Positions 45,966 through 58,605 of a stretch of 64,000 bases of DNA are shown here, in pieces. The notes under the pieces were generated by a model that saw only the letters and a program-made list of their open reading frames with translations, was not told the DNA's origin and did not search any database. The stretch is from Theobroma cacao (lineage: Eukaryota; Streptophyta; Magnoliopsida; Malvales; Malvaceae). Made by a program: the position numbers and the translations under genes. Positions within the stretch are counted from its first letter, which is position 1, and each line of letters starts with the position of its first letter. The stretch lies in contig NC_030852.1 of the NCBI RefSeq assembly GCF_000208745.1, positions 12,555,473 to 12,619,472 on the forward strand, read 5' to 3'.

Positions 45966-47334
45966 CTTTAAAAAAAGTTGTTTCATTTAAAAGCTTCTCA
46001 AAATCTTGTTTGACCTAGCTTCTGCTTTTAAGAGATAAATAAGATGAAAAAACCCATGATCAATCCATGAAATTAAATGGGTGAAAAATATGTCAAAATC
46101 AAGCAAGGTAGAAAGCATGACAACAAGTTTCTCGCTGTAGCGAGAAACATTCTTGGTTTGCATATGTTTTGGTTTTTCAAGCATAACTCTTATTACAGAA
46201 GTCCAATTGACATGATTTTTGGACCATTAAAAATCTAAGAGATTGGGATACAACTTTGATGTTTACCACTTTGCCTAGTTCTAACCGGAAGGTGGTCAAA
46301 ATCATTGTCAAAGTGAAAGTACTGCACTAGGATTTTGGAACCACCCGAGAGTTTCTCGCTGTAGCGAGAATCCATATTTGCTACAGCGAGAATTCTTTTT
46401 CGCTACAATGAGAAATAGGGCTGGTTTGTGCCCCCACCACCCGAGAGTTTCTCACTGCAGCGAGATTCAGGGCAGATGACAATTAAGGGATTTTCACATG
46501 CCACAAAATCTATTCTTACCATATTGCACATCAAAGTGAACACATTGACAATAATCAAGTTTCTCATTATTCATTTCAATCACATATTATAATCATAAAC
46601 TTTCTATCACATATACATATATAAACATATATAAACACGTACACCACCCCACTTCATTCATCGTCATGTGCACTCCATGCTCGCACATTCTATCATCATC
46701 ATGTGTGCACTTCCTACTCACACGCTTCAACATCATCACATAACATTATTCATCAATGCACAACATATATTCATATATATACATACCAACATAATATAGG
46801 AGTACATGGATTCATCTTTCTACACATTTCACATTTTCACAATATCAAAACATTTTATCAAGGGCTTGTTCCTATGCATAATTTAATGAAAAGCCAAGTA
46901 AAATCATTTAAATGCTTCATCCCAACACATATGTATTTCCCAAAAACACTTTGATGTAAGTTCACTCACCGATATTTGTTGAATCTTTAATTGACTCTAA
47001 CTTCGATTATTACTTCAAACGGACATGTGAGGCCTTGTTGGAACCTATCACACATAATATAACCATAAAAAATATAACAGCACACAATTCTAATTATTAG
47101 CCATCTCTAACCACTTAAAATCAACCCTAACTCATCTCTCACCTTGGTGGACTTATAGTTGAACTCCTTTTCAAGAGTTTTCAAGCTACAATGGCAAGTC
47201 TCTCTTTCTCTCTCTAAAACTTCCAACTAGTGAGATAAAGTGCTAAACAAAGACTTTTGAGGGTTTTAAGGTGACAGAGTGAAAGAGCACAAAAGGTTTT
47301 ATGAAAAAGTGCTCAAAAGCATGGAAATTGAAGC

Positions 47335-47365
<31 letters not shown>

Positions 47366-47871
47366 ATGGAAGCTTTAAGGGAGGCTTCCATGGAAGATGA
47401 AGAAACGTGAGATGGGAGGAAGAAGAACAAGAAGCTACTGAAAAAATGAGGAAGTTGCTGGAGAATTGAGATATTTATAGCCTAAGCTTATCCAAACTTC
47501 ACTTAAATTATGAAAATGCCCTTAACAAGTTGGCTTTGTCTTCTTCCAATCCTTTGTGCAATCTTTTTACTCTTTTGACACTGAGGCAAAGTCCATAATA
47601 GTCTAGAAATACTCGGGTTCACAAAAACTTGAAAATTTTGACCAAAGATGAAAATTGACCATTTTGCCTCTACCTTGGAAATCATCATTATTTCTATTTC
47701 CTTCGTCATTTATCCTTATTTTCATCATTCATTTATGTCTTAGGCCTACTTAGGCCTTAATAACATTAGAAAACCCACTTCTAGGAGCTTGCCAGGAAAA
47801 TGACCAAACTACCCCTACTCCACATCATAAGGTCTACCTCCACTACATGTCTGTGAAGGTGAGGTCTCACA
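45966..47871 (-). repeat. Reversed LTR F, related to the LTR of element C (left end eroded)
   Basis: Reverse complement matches the LTR of C: palindromes (46134-46150, 46355-46375, 46450-46470), the shared module (46165-46300), GTGCACTCC minisatellite (46660-46735), AACAAGTTGGCTT near 47525, and the terminus GTGAGGTCTCACA at 47859-47871 (reverse of TGTGAGACC). The 3' end of the LTR, expected on the left, is missing or too diverged. It is inserted in the N-terminal part of the MULE transposase gene. Confidence 0.82.
47336..47363. repeat. (AG)n microsatellite in LTR F
   Basis: About fourteen AG repeats. The matching place in the C 3' LTR (near 28935) has only a short AGAGAGAGAAAGAGAG. Confidence 0.95.
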
Positions 47872-50758
47872 GATTTGTCGTTTGCGGGCTTGACGAAGCT
47901 GGTTGAAGATGTTATTGGGGTAAACTCAGAAATTCACGAGATTGAGTTACATGCATTGATCAGTACACTTGGAGAGCTATCACTCCCAATTATCAAGGAC
48001 AATAAAGATGTTGCATTAATTCTGCTAGAGCAGAGAAATGTTCTGGCAGTGTACATCACTATTAAAGAATGCCATATAAATGTTATGTCACATGACAAAG
48101 CTGTACAACATGGTAATCACCTTAATCAAAATGAGATTTACAATGCTTCACATATACCACAACATTTAGTCCCTAACCCACAACAATGAAAATTGATGTA
48201 TGCACAAGCGTTTGTTAGCCCAGTAGACAAACGACATTCACAAAACAATGTGCTACACAATTTCGATCAGCATATGCATCGAACTAATTACTTGCTTCTG
48301 TCTAACAAATACAATGATCTGGTGACACTGTAGAGAATGTAATGCCATTTTCAAATGAGACTGCAACACTTGAGGACAATATGCGACGTTGGAGGATGAC
48401 ATTGCGACGTTAGAGGATAATGTTGCATATGATAACGAAAATGAGGATTTGTTCTTTACTAGTGAAGATAGATTTGATGACAATTCAAATGATGGGCTTG
48501 ATGAATGGCATGCTAACAGTTTAGACAATGATTGGCTTTATGACAGTGACATTTCAAATTGCAATAATGTGGAAGGTGAAACGGAACATATTGAAGGTGT
48601 TGATGTAGGAAATGTTCAGTTTGATGACCCCATATACAATTACCCCATCGCTGGTGACAACGACATTCGTTCGCCTAAGACATTGCTCGATGATAGTTAT
48701 CAGAAAAAGAAAAATGTAAGGATATCTCATACGTGGCTAATTCTAGTTGCAGAAAAGTTCTCCTTCCAAACAATTACCATAGAGGAGTTGACATGCGCTA
48801 ATGATCGCTTATACAAAAGAATAATGTTTTCCTCAAATGCTGAGTTGAAATGAGCTTTGAACATGTTGGCTTTAAAAAAGCAGTTTGAGATAAGAGTAAA
48901 AAGGTCATGTAAAGGTTGTTTTGAGGTTGCTTGTAAGGACAAGGCATGCAAGTTCGGTGTGCCTGCAATGAAGTTACCTAAAGAAGAATATTGGCAAGTT
49001 CGGACCTTCCACAAAATACACATGTGTACTGTCGATGGTTTGCAAGGGCGATTTCGAACCACGAGTGTGAAAATAATTGGTGAACTTATGTCACACAAGC
49101 TTCAAGCTAAAAGAGTAGCATTGAGACCTAAAGACATAATTGGTGAGATGAGGGTTTAGTAGGGATCGAAATGCTTGTATGGTAAGGCTTGGCAAGCAAA
49201 GGAGTGTACGAAGAGGCTAGTTTTCGGTCCCCTTAAGGAGTCATTTCAACTACTACTATCGTATTTTTATATGTTGGAATGAGAAAATCTTAGCACTGTC
49301 ACTGCAGTGGCTACTAAGAGGCACAATGATTCAAATATTATTTCTGGTCATACGGAGCTTATATTCGGGGGTTTAGGGATGTAATGCATCTTGTAGTTGC
49401 AATTAATGCAACACATCTGAAAGGTAGGTTCAAAGGTGTTATGTTTGTTGTTGTATGCAAAGATGCGAATGAGTGCGCATATCCAGTTGCATTTGGAATA
49501 GGCCATGTTGAGGATGAAGACTCGTGGACGTGGTATCTTAGCAAGCTACATTATGTGGTTAGTTGTCCTAAAAACACTATGTTCATTTCTAATCAACATC
49601 TCGGCATTAAGAAAACAATCCAAAATGCATTCTCAGAAGCACACCACAGTTTATGCGGTTACCACTTGAAGAAAAACTTTAAAAACAAGTTCAAGCATGA
49701 TGACGTTTCAATGATTTTCACTCATGCTCAAGACTGCTATAAGGTTTTTGATTTCAACAAACATATGGACCAGCTCAAGCAGATTAACGCGAAAGCCCAT
49801 TTTGACCTTATGAGAATAAGCCTTGGGAGATAGGCATGTGCACGATCACCCGTAAGGGAATACCAACTCATGACATCTAACATTGCCGAATGTGTTAACT
49901 CATGCTTGAAGCATGCAAGACAAATGCCAATCACTGTTATGATCGAGTTCATCAAAGACATGTTCTAGTGTTGGTTCCATGATCGGTACGAAGAGGTCGT
50001 CAAGGTGTCCATGCCCCTCAGCCCTTAGGTTGCCAGGTAGTTGAGCAAACGGTTCAATGATGCACATCACTTTGTAGTTAAACCTATCAATTAAGTAGAG
50101 TTCAAAGTTAAAGACGAGAAGATGGACGAACTTGTAAACCTGTCGAGGAATATGTTCATCTTATGAGTTCCAAACAGATTTACTACCATGTAGCCATGCC
50201 ATTGTGGCAACAAGGTAAGGATATGTTTATTTCTTATTTGAACCCTGATTAACATAGCTTTTACATTATGCTTCAACATTGAATTCATTAGATTTTTCAG
50301 TAAATGAAAACATGAAGCCATTGAATTCTGCACTAACTACTACAAGACAACCTTTTGGTGGAAAGTTACGTGGGGTCCATTCGCCCGATAGGGCATCCCA
50401 GTGACTAGGACATCCCCCTTCATTTGAAACAAATCATCGTTTTGCCACCACCTTGGTGTGGCCAAACAAGAAAACCTAGGAGGAAAAGGATTCCATTAGT
50501 TGTTAAAGGCAATCGACCATGGAGATGTTCACAATGCAAGAGGTACGGGGATAATAGATAGAATTGCCCATCCCCATCTGTAGTTCCATCCACAAATCAA
50601 GCACCATCTCCAAGTCATCAGTGCCTCCACAAGGACGACGACCAAAAACATGTTCAACTTGTAGACAAACCGATCACACATGCAACACTTGTATAATACG
50701 AAAGACAATGTCTAAGAACATAAGGTGTCTTGTAGATGAAGACAATTTGTCAACCTAA
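47872..50758 (+). pseudogene. MuDR/MULE transposase, catalytic aspartates lost
   Basis: Begins within the N-terminal region (SFAGLTKLVEDVIGV) at the LTR F junction. An acidic segment follows (NENEDLFFTSEDRFDDN). The MuDR zinc-binding domain is near 48857-49159 (RVKRSCKGCFEVACKDKACKF, EYWQVRTFHKIHMCTVDGL). The core at 49384-49833 reads VVAINATHLKGRFKG (usual DATHLKG), MFISNQHLGIKKTIQNAF (usual SDQHLGI) and LCGYHLKKNFKNKF; both catalytic Asp codons are AAT. The Glu region TSNIAECVNSCLKHARQMP survives near 49870-49925. A zinc-knuckle tail is near 50520-50570. Stops at 48187, 49157 and 49831, among others. Confidence 0.92.
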
Positions 50759-51239
50759 CTAAATGTGTGAGCCATGTCTTGTACCTTTCTCAAAATTTCC
50801 TCTTAAAGTTTCTTACATTCATATTTTGTGTTTAAGGTTTAATAATGGACTAAGAAAATGTCGTTGTTGTATCCATGGGCGAACCCACATTGGAAGGAAT
50901 ATGTAGATATATTATGAGTCTTTCTTTTGTTGATTTATTTTGTAGATATATTATTTGATTATTTGAATTTTGTATTTAGTTTTGATCAATGAATACAAAA
51001 TTGTCATATTGTTTGTTATTAAACCTGATAATTTGCTATGTAAGATCATATATTATTTATTTCTAATATTTTAATTTATGTCGATGAATAGAATTTTTAA
51101 CAAGTTTTATAATTTTAGATAAGTAAGTCATAGAAAGATATTCTACAAAAAAATGATCTCACAAAACTCAAATTTTGAGCAACAACAACATTTTACTAAT
51201 TGTCATATTACATTGTTACATGCTCCAATTATTAAATTT
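50759..51239. other. MULE spacer after the transposase
   Basis: AT-rich, no ORF; probably the 3'UTR and flank of the transposase gene. Confidence 0.5.
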
Positions 51240-51846
51240 CGTGGCGCACTGAGTCGTTGCAATATTATAAAGTGACACGCCACGTTCCAATTGTTAGATG
51301 TCGTTGACATCTTGTCATGACACACTGAGTCATTGTAGTATTATAAGGTGACACACCACACTCCAATTTCACCTATGTTTTTACATTTTGCCGTGACACT
51401 CTGAGTCATTGCAGTATTATAGGGTGACACACCATGCTCTAATTTCACCTATGTCATTGGCATCTTGTCGTGACACATTAAGTCATTGCAGTATTATAGA
51501 GAGGCATGCCACGCTTTAATTGTTAGATGTTGTTGACATCTTGCCATGACATACCGCCATGTCGTTGCAATATTATAGGGTGACACGCCACGCTTGTTAG
51601 ATGTTGTTGATATCTTGTCATGACACGCCGCCATGTGGTTGTAGTATTATAGGGTGACACACCACACTTGTTAGATGTCGTTGACATCTTGTCGTGACAC
51701 GCTGAGTTGTTGCAGTATTATAGGGTGACACAACACACTTCAATTGTGTGGCGTCATTTACATATTGTTGTGACACGCTGAGCCGTTGCAATATTAGGGT
51801 GACACGCCATGCTTGTTAGATGCCATTTACATCTTGTTGTGACACA
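51240..51846. repeat. Tandem array, about eight copies of a 70-76-bp unit
   Basis: Unit plan: GAGTCGTTGCAGTATTATAG, GGTGACACGCCACGCT, TTGTTAGATGTCGTTGACAT, CTTGTCGTGACACGCT. Copies start at about 51245, 51329, 51405, 51482, 51558, 51632, 51706 and 51782. The array lies between the convergent transposase and ULP1-like genes. The GTGACACGCC word returns near 58800. Confidence 0.92.
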
Positions 51847-52029
51847 CCATCAGTAAAAGAACCACAAGCTGAAGGTAAAACAACCAATTAATTTAATTTA
51901 CATCTTTCGATCATTATAGGCACTGTGTCTAAAATGAAAAATTAATGTATAAAATATACGTATATTAAAATTAATTGTATCTACAAAAAATGTGTATACA
52001 ACTTCCCATATTTTCATTGCACAAAGAGG

Positions 52030-52985
52030 GGTTCGCTTTCACAACTATTGCTAAAAATTTCTAAGGCGTATTGGCTATGCATATTTGCAATCATTTTCTA
52101 CTTAACTCTGATCGGTTCTAATTGCAAAATATCATTAATGTACCTTACTATAATTATACTGCAGTTGGCACTATCATTCTAGTGATGCACTAATGATTTT
52201 GGCAAATGAGTTCCAATGGTGTCGGCGTGGAATCTCATGTCTTGCAGCTCGTTTTGTTGAAATAACCGAATTGGTGGCAGATGATGGGCATCATCATCAT
52301 CATAAGGGATGTCATATAAGTTACATGCAATCTAATATCCTTAGCAGTAGAACTTCTTGCGGAGTCCACCACCTTTATCGTCCACTTCACCAAGTCGATC
52401 TTCACAACAACTTAATGCCCACCCACATTGCAAAAAGTAAGGATGAAATCAACATCTTCTGATTTTTTCTCATATTTCGGCCTACCACCCTCCACGTACA
52501 TCCGCAACTCAACTAGAATTTTCATAGTCGATCATTCAACTTTAGTTAGATATGTGGTGTAAAGCATAAAGATGGTGTCTTGTGAAATATGTTTACATCA
52601 GCGTATAGGTCATGCAGTCTAAAACACATATGTAATTTCAAAATTGAAAAATTTTCAAATAAACTTATGAAGAATATCGTATCAACTACACATGCATGGG
52701 TGTTGTACAACTTGGACTTAGACCTTGTAAGTCACTTACATAGTACATTAAGGCATGCGTCAATTTGTTCACTTATCTTTTCCTCTTGAGGATCCTTTAA
52801 TGATGTGAAAAAGTCAGGCTTTTGATCCCTTAAGATCCCGACTTTCTGCCTGCACATATAACAGAATCAATTTAAAAAGGTTGGGTGAATTAATATTTCA
52901 TTCCAAAATAGCATTTACAATGTTATTTATGAGCTTACCTTACACGATCATCATTCTTGAAAGCTTCGTATGTTTCCATCATTGA
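52030..52985 (-). pseudogene. C48 (ULP1) peptidase domain of the MULE-borne gene
   Basis: From right to left: METYEAFKNDDRVR and KVGILRDQKPDFFTSLKDP (52980-52800), SKLYNTHACVVDTIFF (near 52680-52730), YVEGGRPKYEKKSEDVDFIL, then CNVGGH*VVVKIDLVKWTIK with the catalytic His followed by a stop where Trp is expected, VVDSARSS (Asp), and NDSANCSIIIVRYINDIL near 52120-52180, where the Cys is kept but Gly is replaced by Ser. QYALEIFSNSCE closes the domain near 52040. A non-coding stretch at about 52560-52660 is probably an intron. Confidence 0.8.
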
Positions 52986-52990
52986 GTTCT

Positions 52991-55760
52991 TGTCTCACGA
53001 CCCGGAACCTCTCTCGGGCCCATGACAACCGCCGCAACGTCCCGATTGACACTCATTATCCGGAATGCTAATCGAAACCCCGCAAGGCTAACGAATCAGT
53101 TTCTTGCCTTTCCTATGAGCAATCGTTGTTAAATATCAAGTTTTAAGAAAATATAAACTATTTTAGATCGAAAACAATCAAAATAAAATTTTCGCCACAT
53201 AGGGGTATTTTGGTCATTTTTATCAAAAAATTTCAAAACCTGATAAAGATATAACGTATGGTAGAAAAATATCCACTGCCGATTAAAAATAAATTTTTGT
53301 AATCTAAATCATTCATTTAGAGTGAAAAGTTGGCTAATTAAACTAAATAAAAATATTTGATAATATATTTCATTTTCTTATAAAACAATTTTTATAGAAC
53401 TATACATAAATAATTTTTGTAGCGTGAGAATAAAATAAATTCATACATACAATAATTTACAAAGTTATAATGTACAATAATAATTACAATGACAAGTGGC
53501 CCATAAATACACCCAGTATTGGTGATAGTAACCTACTGTCTGTGGGATAGAGGGGTCAACTGGAATCCTCGACAAAATCGGATATCTACAAGCTACCACA
53601 GGCCTGAAATGTTTGGAAAGGAGGTGGGTGAGATTTTGCAATCCCAATGAGTAAACAGACATTATCATAAATATCTAAAGGCGAGTAAAATGGAGGCAAG
53701 TTTAAACAACAAATCACAAACCATTTCATAAGGTTTTCAATTTCTTTCTTAAACCATAAAACATTTGTAATTTACCAAAACAGTTGTCAAGGCTTATAAC
53801 CTTTATTAAAAACATGGCTCAAGCCAAAATCTAGTCCTCGGGGATACCTTGGCCGAGGCATCTAACCGAGTCCGCCAAGGTTGTTAAGATATTTACATGT
53901 TAAACACATTCTAGTTTTGAAAACAAGTCGTTCCTTGGCGTTGGCCGAGTTACACATTCACGTGGGGGTTCGACGTGAAGTGAACTCTAACACTACCCCG
54001 GGAGTTACCCTCCTCGCCTCTACAACCGGAGTAACTATGAAATCGGGTTTACCGTGCCCCTCTAATAGGCAGTCCACGAAAACCCGTCACTGCAGTGACT
54101 AACCCACCAATTTTAATAAAATTTCGACAGTATAACGTGGCTTTTATTTATTTATCCAGCCTGCATAGTAAAACCAATTACATAAATTTCCCAATGCATT
54201 CACAAAATATAGCCACATATACTCATTTCTCATAAGCCATTCCTAGGAAAATATATATTTTTCAAGTCAATTTGCAGCCTCCAATTACTCAATTTCATAA
54301 TCAATACAATATATTTTTATTTGTCACATTTATTCCTAAAACATCAAAAATCCCGTTTTAATCTCGTTCTCATTTCATAAAATACATAAAGGGCATTTAA
54401 AATAAACTCTAGATAATTTACAATAATAATAAGTTTACTCACCGTTTGTACAAACTAAAAGCTTTCTAAGCGCCCCGATCACTACTCGTCGGGTACGACT
54501 TCTTTGCCTTTTCCGGAAGGCTCTCCTCCTAGACACATTACAAAAATTTACACAATTCATCACATTGATGCTAAATCACTATATAATTAACTTAAATCCT
54601 ATACTAATGCATGGTATGAAATGCAATAGCCTAAAACGGCTTAAACGCGGTATTAACCTATTTTTGGCACTTTGCCCGATAAATTGCTAACGCGCTCCAT
54701 TTTAGCTCTAAATCGTCCCATTCTCTCTCCAACATTTCTAACCATTAAATATCAGCCAATAACCTTCTAAAATCATCAAAATCAGTTCACTTTCCTCCTT
54801 GGAAAATTTAACCAAAAATGGGACATTAACTCGGTAAATTTTCTACTTTGTTTTTTTATCACATTTAACCATTTTTCATCATTTTCTCTTCATTTCTCTT
54901 AGAATAAAAATCAGATCATCATCATTGTACGTCATTGCAGATTCGGCCAAGGGTGGGTATTGTGAAATTTTAATGCTTTCTTGCCCAATTTAATTTCTAA
55001 ACACATTTAACTAACTAAAACTATCAATTTAACTAAAAATCAAAACCTAAAAATTTCAATTTCTCCCCCCTTGAAATTCGACCAGCCCTTGATGTCACTT
55101 TTAGATCTCTCACCTCAAGCATGCTAAATGGAAACAAAGGCATAGGAAAGGTAGAAATCAAGCTAAAGTCAAAAAATCTTATCGTTAGACGTGTAAACGG
55201 GCGAAAAACGCAAATTCCCCTTTGAATTTTCTTGTTTCTCTTTGGTTTTTCTCTTTTCTTCCTTTCCTCTCTATTTTCTCTCTTGTTCTTTCCTTATGGC
55301 CGGCCAGCACTTAGTATGGGGTTTAAATGGGCTGATTTTCCATTAAAATAATATTAAATAATTAAAAAGTGCCATGTGTCATTTTTCCATTGGCCCATTT
55401 TTAAAATTTCATCCTTTAAACTTAAATTTTTCACCACTTAACATACCATAGTTGTTCATACCAAAAATAAATAAATCCTATGATTTTGACAAGTTTTGGG
55501 TAGTGAAAATTACGGTTTTTACCCTAAATGCACCCTCGAACTCCGAACAATAATTTTTAGTCATTCCTGGACTATAAAATATTAAATTTCATCCTACAAT
55601 TCCTATTTAAACTAGTTCAAGGTTAAATCAACTCAAGTGTATCGTTAGGTACGATACCGGGTTTCGTCTATTCTTAGGTGCTTTCCTACCATAATAACAT
55701 GCTACTCAGTGCATCAATGTCATGACATGTGTTTATAGGGTCGGTTTTTACATCTTGACA
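52991..55760 (-). mobile_element. Reversed solo LTR related to family A, inside the ULP1-like gene
   Basis: Left end TGTCTCACGACCCGGAAC corresponds to the LTR end ...GGGTCGTGACA reversed. GGCCGGCC and GGAAAGGTAGAAATCAAGCT (near 55150-55310) match the transcript-leader region, and the right end CATCTTGACA corresponds to TGTCAAG reversed. More diverged than the other family-A copies. The ULP1-like frame stops at ...LYVNTLVNRR on one side and resumes at METYEAFKNDD on the other. I could not find a clean 5-bp target duplication (GTTCT left, TCTCG right). Confidence 0.83.
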
Positions 55761-55937
55761 TCTCGACGATTTACCAATGTGTTAACATACAAACTTGCCA
55801 TGTATTTGCTAGCCATTGTGACACGTGCCTATTCAGTTGGGTCTAAAATTAGTGTTTCACGATGCTGGACATTGGACAACTCTAGTGATAACAATCGTGA
55901 TGCGCTGCCTTCAAAAGTGCTCTAACAATCAGTTTTT

Positions 55938-56262
55938 CCTTCAGCTTGAACTGATTCAAGGTTTCCATCCCCTCCCGCAACTACCTTGATGACCGCATCG
56001 GTCTGAAGAATATGGTCTCCTTCAACTTGAACTGATTCAAGGTTCCCATCCCCTCTAGCAGCTACCTCAATAACCTCATCGGCTTGAGGAACATGGTCTC
56101 CTTCAGTCTCAACTTATTCAAGGCCCCCATCCCCTCCCACAGTTGCATCACAACTGCATAAGCTTGAGGAAGATGGTCTCTTTCAACATCTACTGATTGA
56201 AGGGTCACATCCCCTGCCATAGCATCATCGACAACGTCATCAACATGAGTTACATTGTCTCC
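55938..56262 (-). repeat. 81-bp coding tandem repeat, four copies (27 residues each)
   Basis: Copies start at about 55938, 56019, 56100 and 56180, with a partial fifth. On the - strand each unit reads like GDHVPQADEVIEVAARGDGN followed by LESVQVE. The length is a multiple of three and the best copies have no stops, so the array grew while coding. Confidence 0.88.
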
Positions 56263-56639
56263 TTCAGCACCAACAACACCATGGTCAATGTCTTCATCAT
56301 CAACACCAAGTTCATCATCTTGCCTATCATTGGCATCATCGTGTTGCTCACCATCATGGTGAGATAAAGCACCACCCTACATAATGAAACAAATGAGAAA
56401 TTCTGTTTACTTATAAAATACCCTAAACCCTAAACCAAAAATAAAAAATAGGACTACACCCACTAAACATAAACCACCAATATATGAGCAAAGCTAGAAT
56501 AACGTACTCGTAATTTCATGTCATCTAGAATCTGACAAATAATACGATCCTCAAACGTCTACATTGTGTCTTTCAATGACTGAATTGAAGCTTTCAGCTC
56601 TAACATGTCTCTTCTATGCTTCCACATGCCCGTCGCAGC

Positions 56640-57200
56640 TGAAGGGCTGTGACTACACCGTCAGTGACTATTGTCGAATGGGTCAGTTGCAATAATAGAT
56701 ATTATTGTGTTATTTGATACTCAAATATGGAATTGTTGAACATAAACCATAAGAACCGTCCTTACTAGCGAATCATTACCACTGTGAGTCTGAACAGGTC
56801 CCGTCAGTCGTTGAAGAGATGTCTGAACATATATTACTATGTTATTCGATAATCATGTATGAAATTGTTGAACATAAATCGTTAGAACCATCCTTACCGA
56901 CAACTTGTTACCATTGTGTGTATGAGCAGATCTTGTTGACCGTTGAGGAGATGTCGTCACGTGGGTCAACTGCAATAATAGATATTATAGTGTTATTCGA
57001 TAATCATATATAGAATTGTTGAACATAAACCATTAGAACCGTCCTTACCGGTGGCTCATTACCACTATGCGTCTAAGCAAATCCTATCGGTCAATGAGGA
57101 GATGTCATAACATGAGTCAACTGTAATAATAGATATTATTATGTTATTCGATAATCAAATATGAAATTGTTAAACATAAACCATAAGAACCGTCCTTACC
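56640..57200 (-). repeat. 151-bp tandem repeat that duplicates a 72-bp exon with its intron
   Basis: Donor sites GTAAGG (+ strand CCTTAC) end at 56897, 57048 and 57199, 151 bp apart, and a decayed one is at 56761-56765, 132 bp from the next. Exons 56898-56969 and 57049-57120 are each exactly 72 bp between TTGCAG or TTACAG acceptors and GTAAGG donors. The first reads LTHVTTSPQRSTRSAHTHNG in frame; the second has two TGA/TAG-type stops. The left copy lost about 20 bp including its acceptor, and an outermost copy has acceptor AG changed to AA (56687-56692). Confidence 0.82.
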
Positions 57201-57396
57201 GGCAATTCACTGATATTGCCATGTTCGTCCCTTTCCTCCATCAACTCAAGGCCTGAGTGTTCATCGTCTCTAGAAGCGATGGTGCGCCTCCATTTAACGA
57301 GACCAGCAGCTCTGTTCTCCTTTAGGTTTCTCTTCTTTACCCTCGCACCTAAACCCCATTTCGCTCGATCCTCTATGTGCCCTATTAGCATGTACT
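57200..57396 (-). pseudogene. Basic exon of the ULP1-like gene
   Basis: Reads MLIGHIEDRAKWGLGARVKK and then KENRAAGLVKWRRTIASRDD, ending at GNISELP with donor GTAAGG at 57194-57199. No stop inside, so it may be the best-kept exon. No domain recognised. Confidence 0.6.
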
Positions 57397-57559
57397 AGTG
57401 CCCCATAGATAAGGGGACATCAATGTCCACCTAATATTCCCTTAGGCTTCAAGGTTTCGTGTGCCCACAATTGCAAAAAATGTATTTTGATAAATTTTTT
57501 TCATAAATGTTACACAGATTCACAATACAAATTAGTAGCTATTCACTCACTTACTAAGA

Positions 57560-58560
57560 TGACTCCAACTTTTCAATTGCCTTGTAAAAGTCTTTCAACT
57601 TTTGACTGCACTATTATCTGCACATACATGGGTAGACGTCATCTCCGGAGAGGAAGGGACAACTAATTTTCAAAAATCAGGAATCGTGTCCATTGCCCAG
57701 AACTGCAAGTCAAATGTAACCATTATCATACCATAAATGATAAACGAGTGCAATCATAAATTATTATGTTACAAGAAAACTAGAAAATGTTACATTAGAG
57801 TACCTGTATCACCCACACAAATCCGTAAATGTTGTAAGGTAAACGATTATCTTTCTGTAAGTTTGTGACAAGCACTTCGAACCTTTTCAATAGGTAGTTC
57901 TCGGTCAGCCTCCAAACATAATGACCCTAGGGGAAGACATTCCAAGCGTTGATGTTCTCCACTAATGACAAGAGCCAAGGTGTCACCCGTTCACAATAGT
58001 CTTGACCAAATAAAATATTATTCGTGATCAAGATGAGTGCCATCTTAGTTATGTCTCCTAGTCCCGGGAAGTTACGTCCTTGGAACATATCAAGCAATGC
58101 TTGCAGTTTAACACTTTGCTACCCGTTCCAATATCTCGCATGAATTTTGTCAGGAACAACCTCACACGGTCGTATGAATACATCAGATGGTGGGCTAAGC
58201 TTTAGTCTGGTGATAAACTCCTATTTTGATAAACACGCCTTGCTTTTGCCAATGGCAAACCATAACTCATGGTCCATTAACTTTGTTTCAGTGATTCGAC
58301 AAACCATGATGTTATGTAAGAGAACAGCGCAAAAGTAGCCTTGTGGATCAGCATACCGAAGCATGTACGCTTGATTGCATTGTACTCTCTTTTTTCTTAG
58401 AGTCTCTTGTTAATATAATGTAGTTGCGATCACTTACAATTGGTGTTAATGGAGACTTTGAATGCCCACTTCTCCCTCAACATAACAAGTAAAGTGTTAA
58501 GGTCATCATACTTTTTGAACTCCATTTGCAAAACATAGCACAAATGCACTGTGAGATAGA
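57560..58560 (-). pseudogene. DUF1985-like region of the ULP1-like gene
   Basis: Right to left: MLREKWAFKVSINTN (near 58490), then RYADPQGYFCAVLLHNIMVC, ELWFAIGKSKACLSKQEF and PPSDVFIRPCEVVPDKIHAR (58360-58140), GRNFPGLGDITKMALILITN, PWLLSLVENINAWNVFP*GH and LKRFEVLVTNLQKDNRL, then YGFVWVIQ at the donor 57804. A 102-bp intron leads to FWAMDTIPDF. The F-P-W-G to stop change at about 57930 (TAG for TGG) and others inactivate it. The pattern fits the DUF1985 domain that accompanies ULP1 domains in plant MULEs. Confidence 0.7.
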
Positions 58561-58605
58561 ACAACAAACAGTTAACCCATAATATGCAACACACTAGATT
58601 AAAGA

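Noticed and set aside
51240..51846. Regularly spaced repeats resembling a CRISPR array
   Set aside because: The whole 75-bp unit is repeated with no unique spacers, and the DNA is plant nuclear; it is a tandem array.
52991..55760. Target duplication for the LTR inside the ULP1-like gene
   Set aside because: Flanks GTTCT and TCTCG do not match; with decayed ends I could not fix the exact boundaries, so no duplication is claimed.
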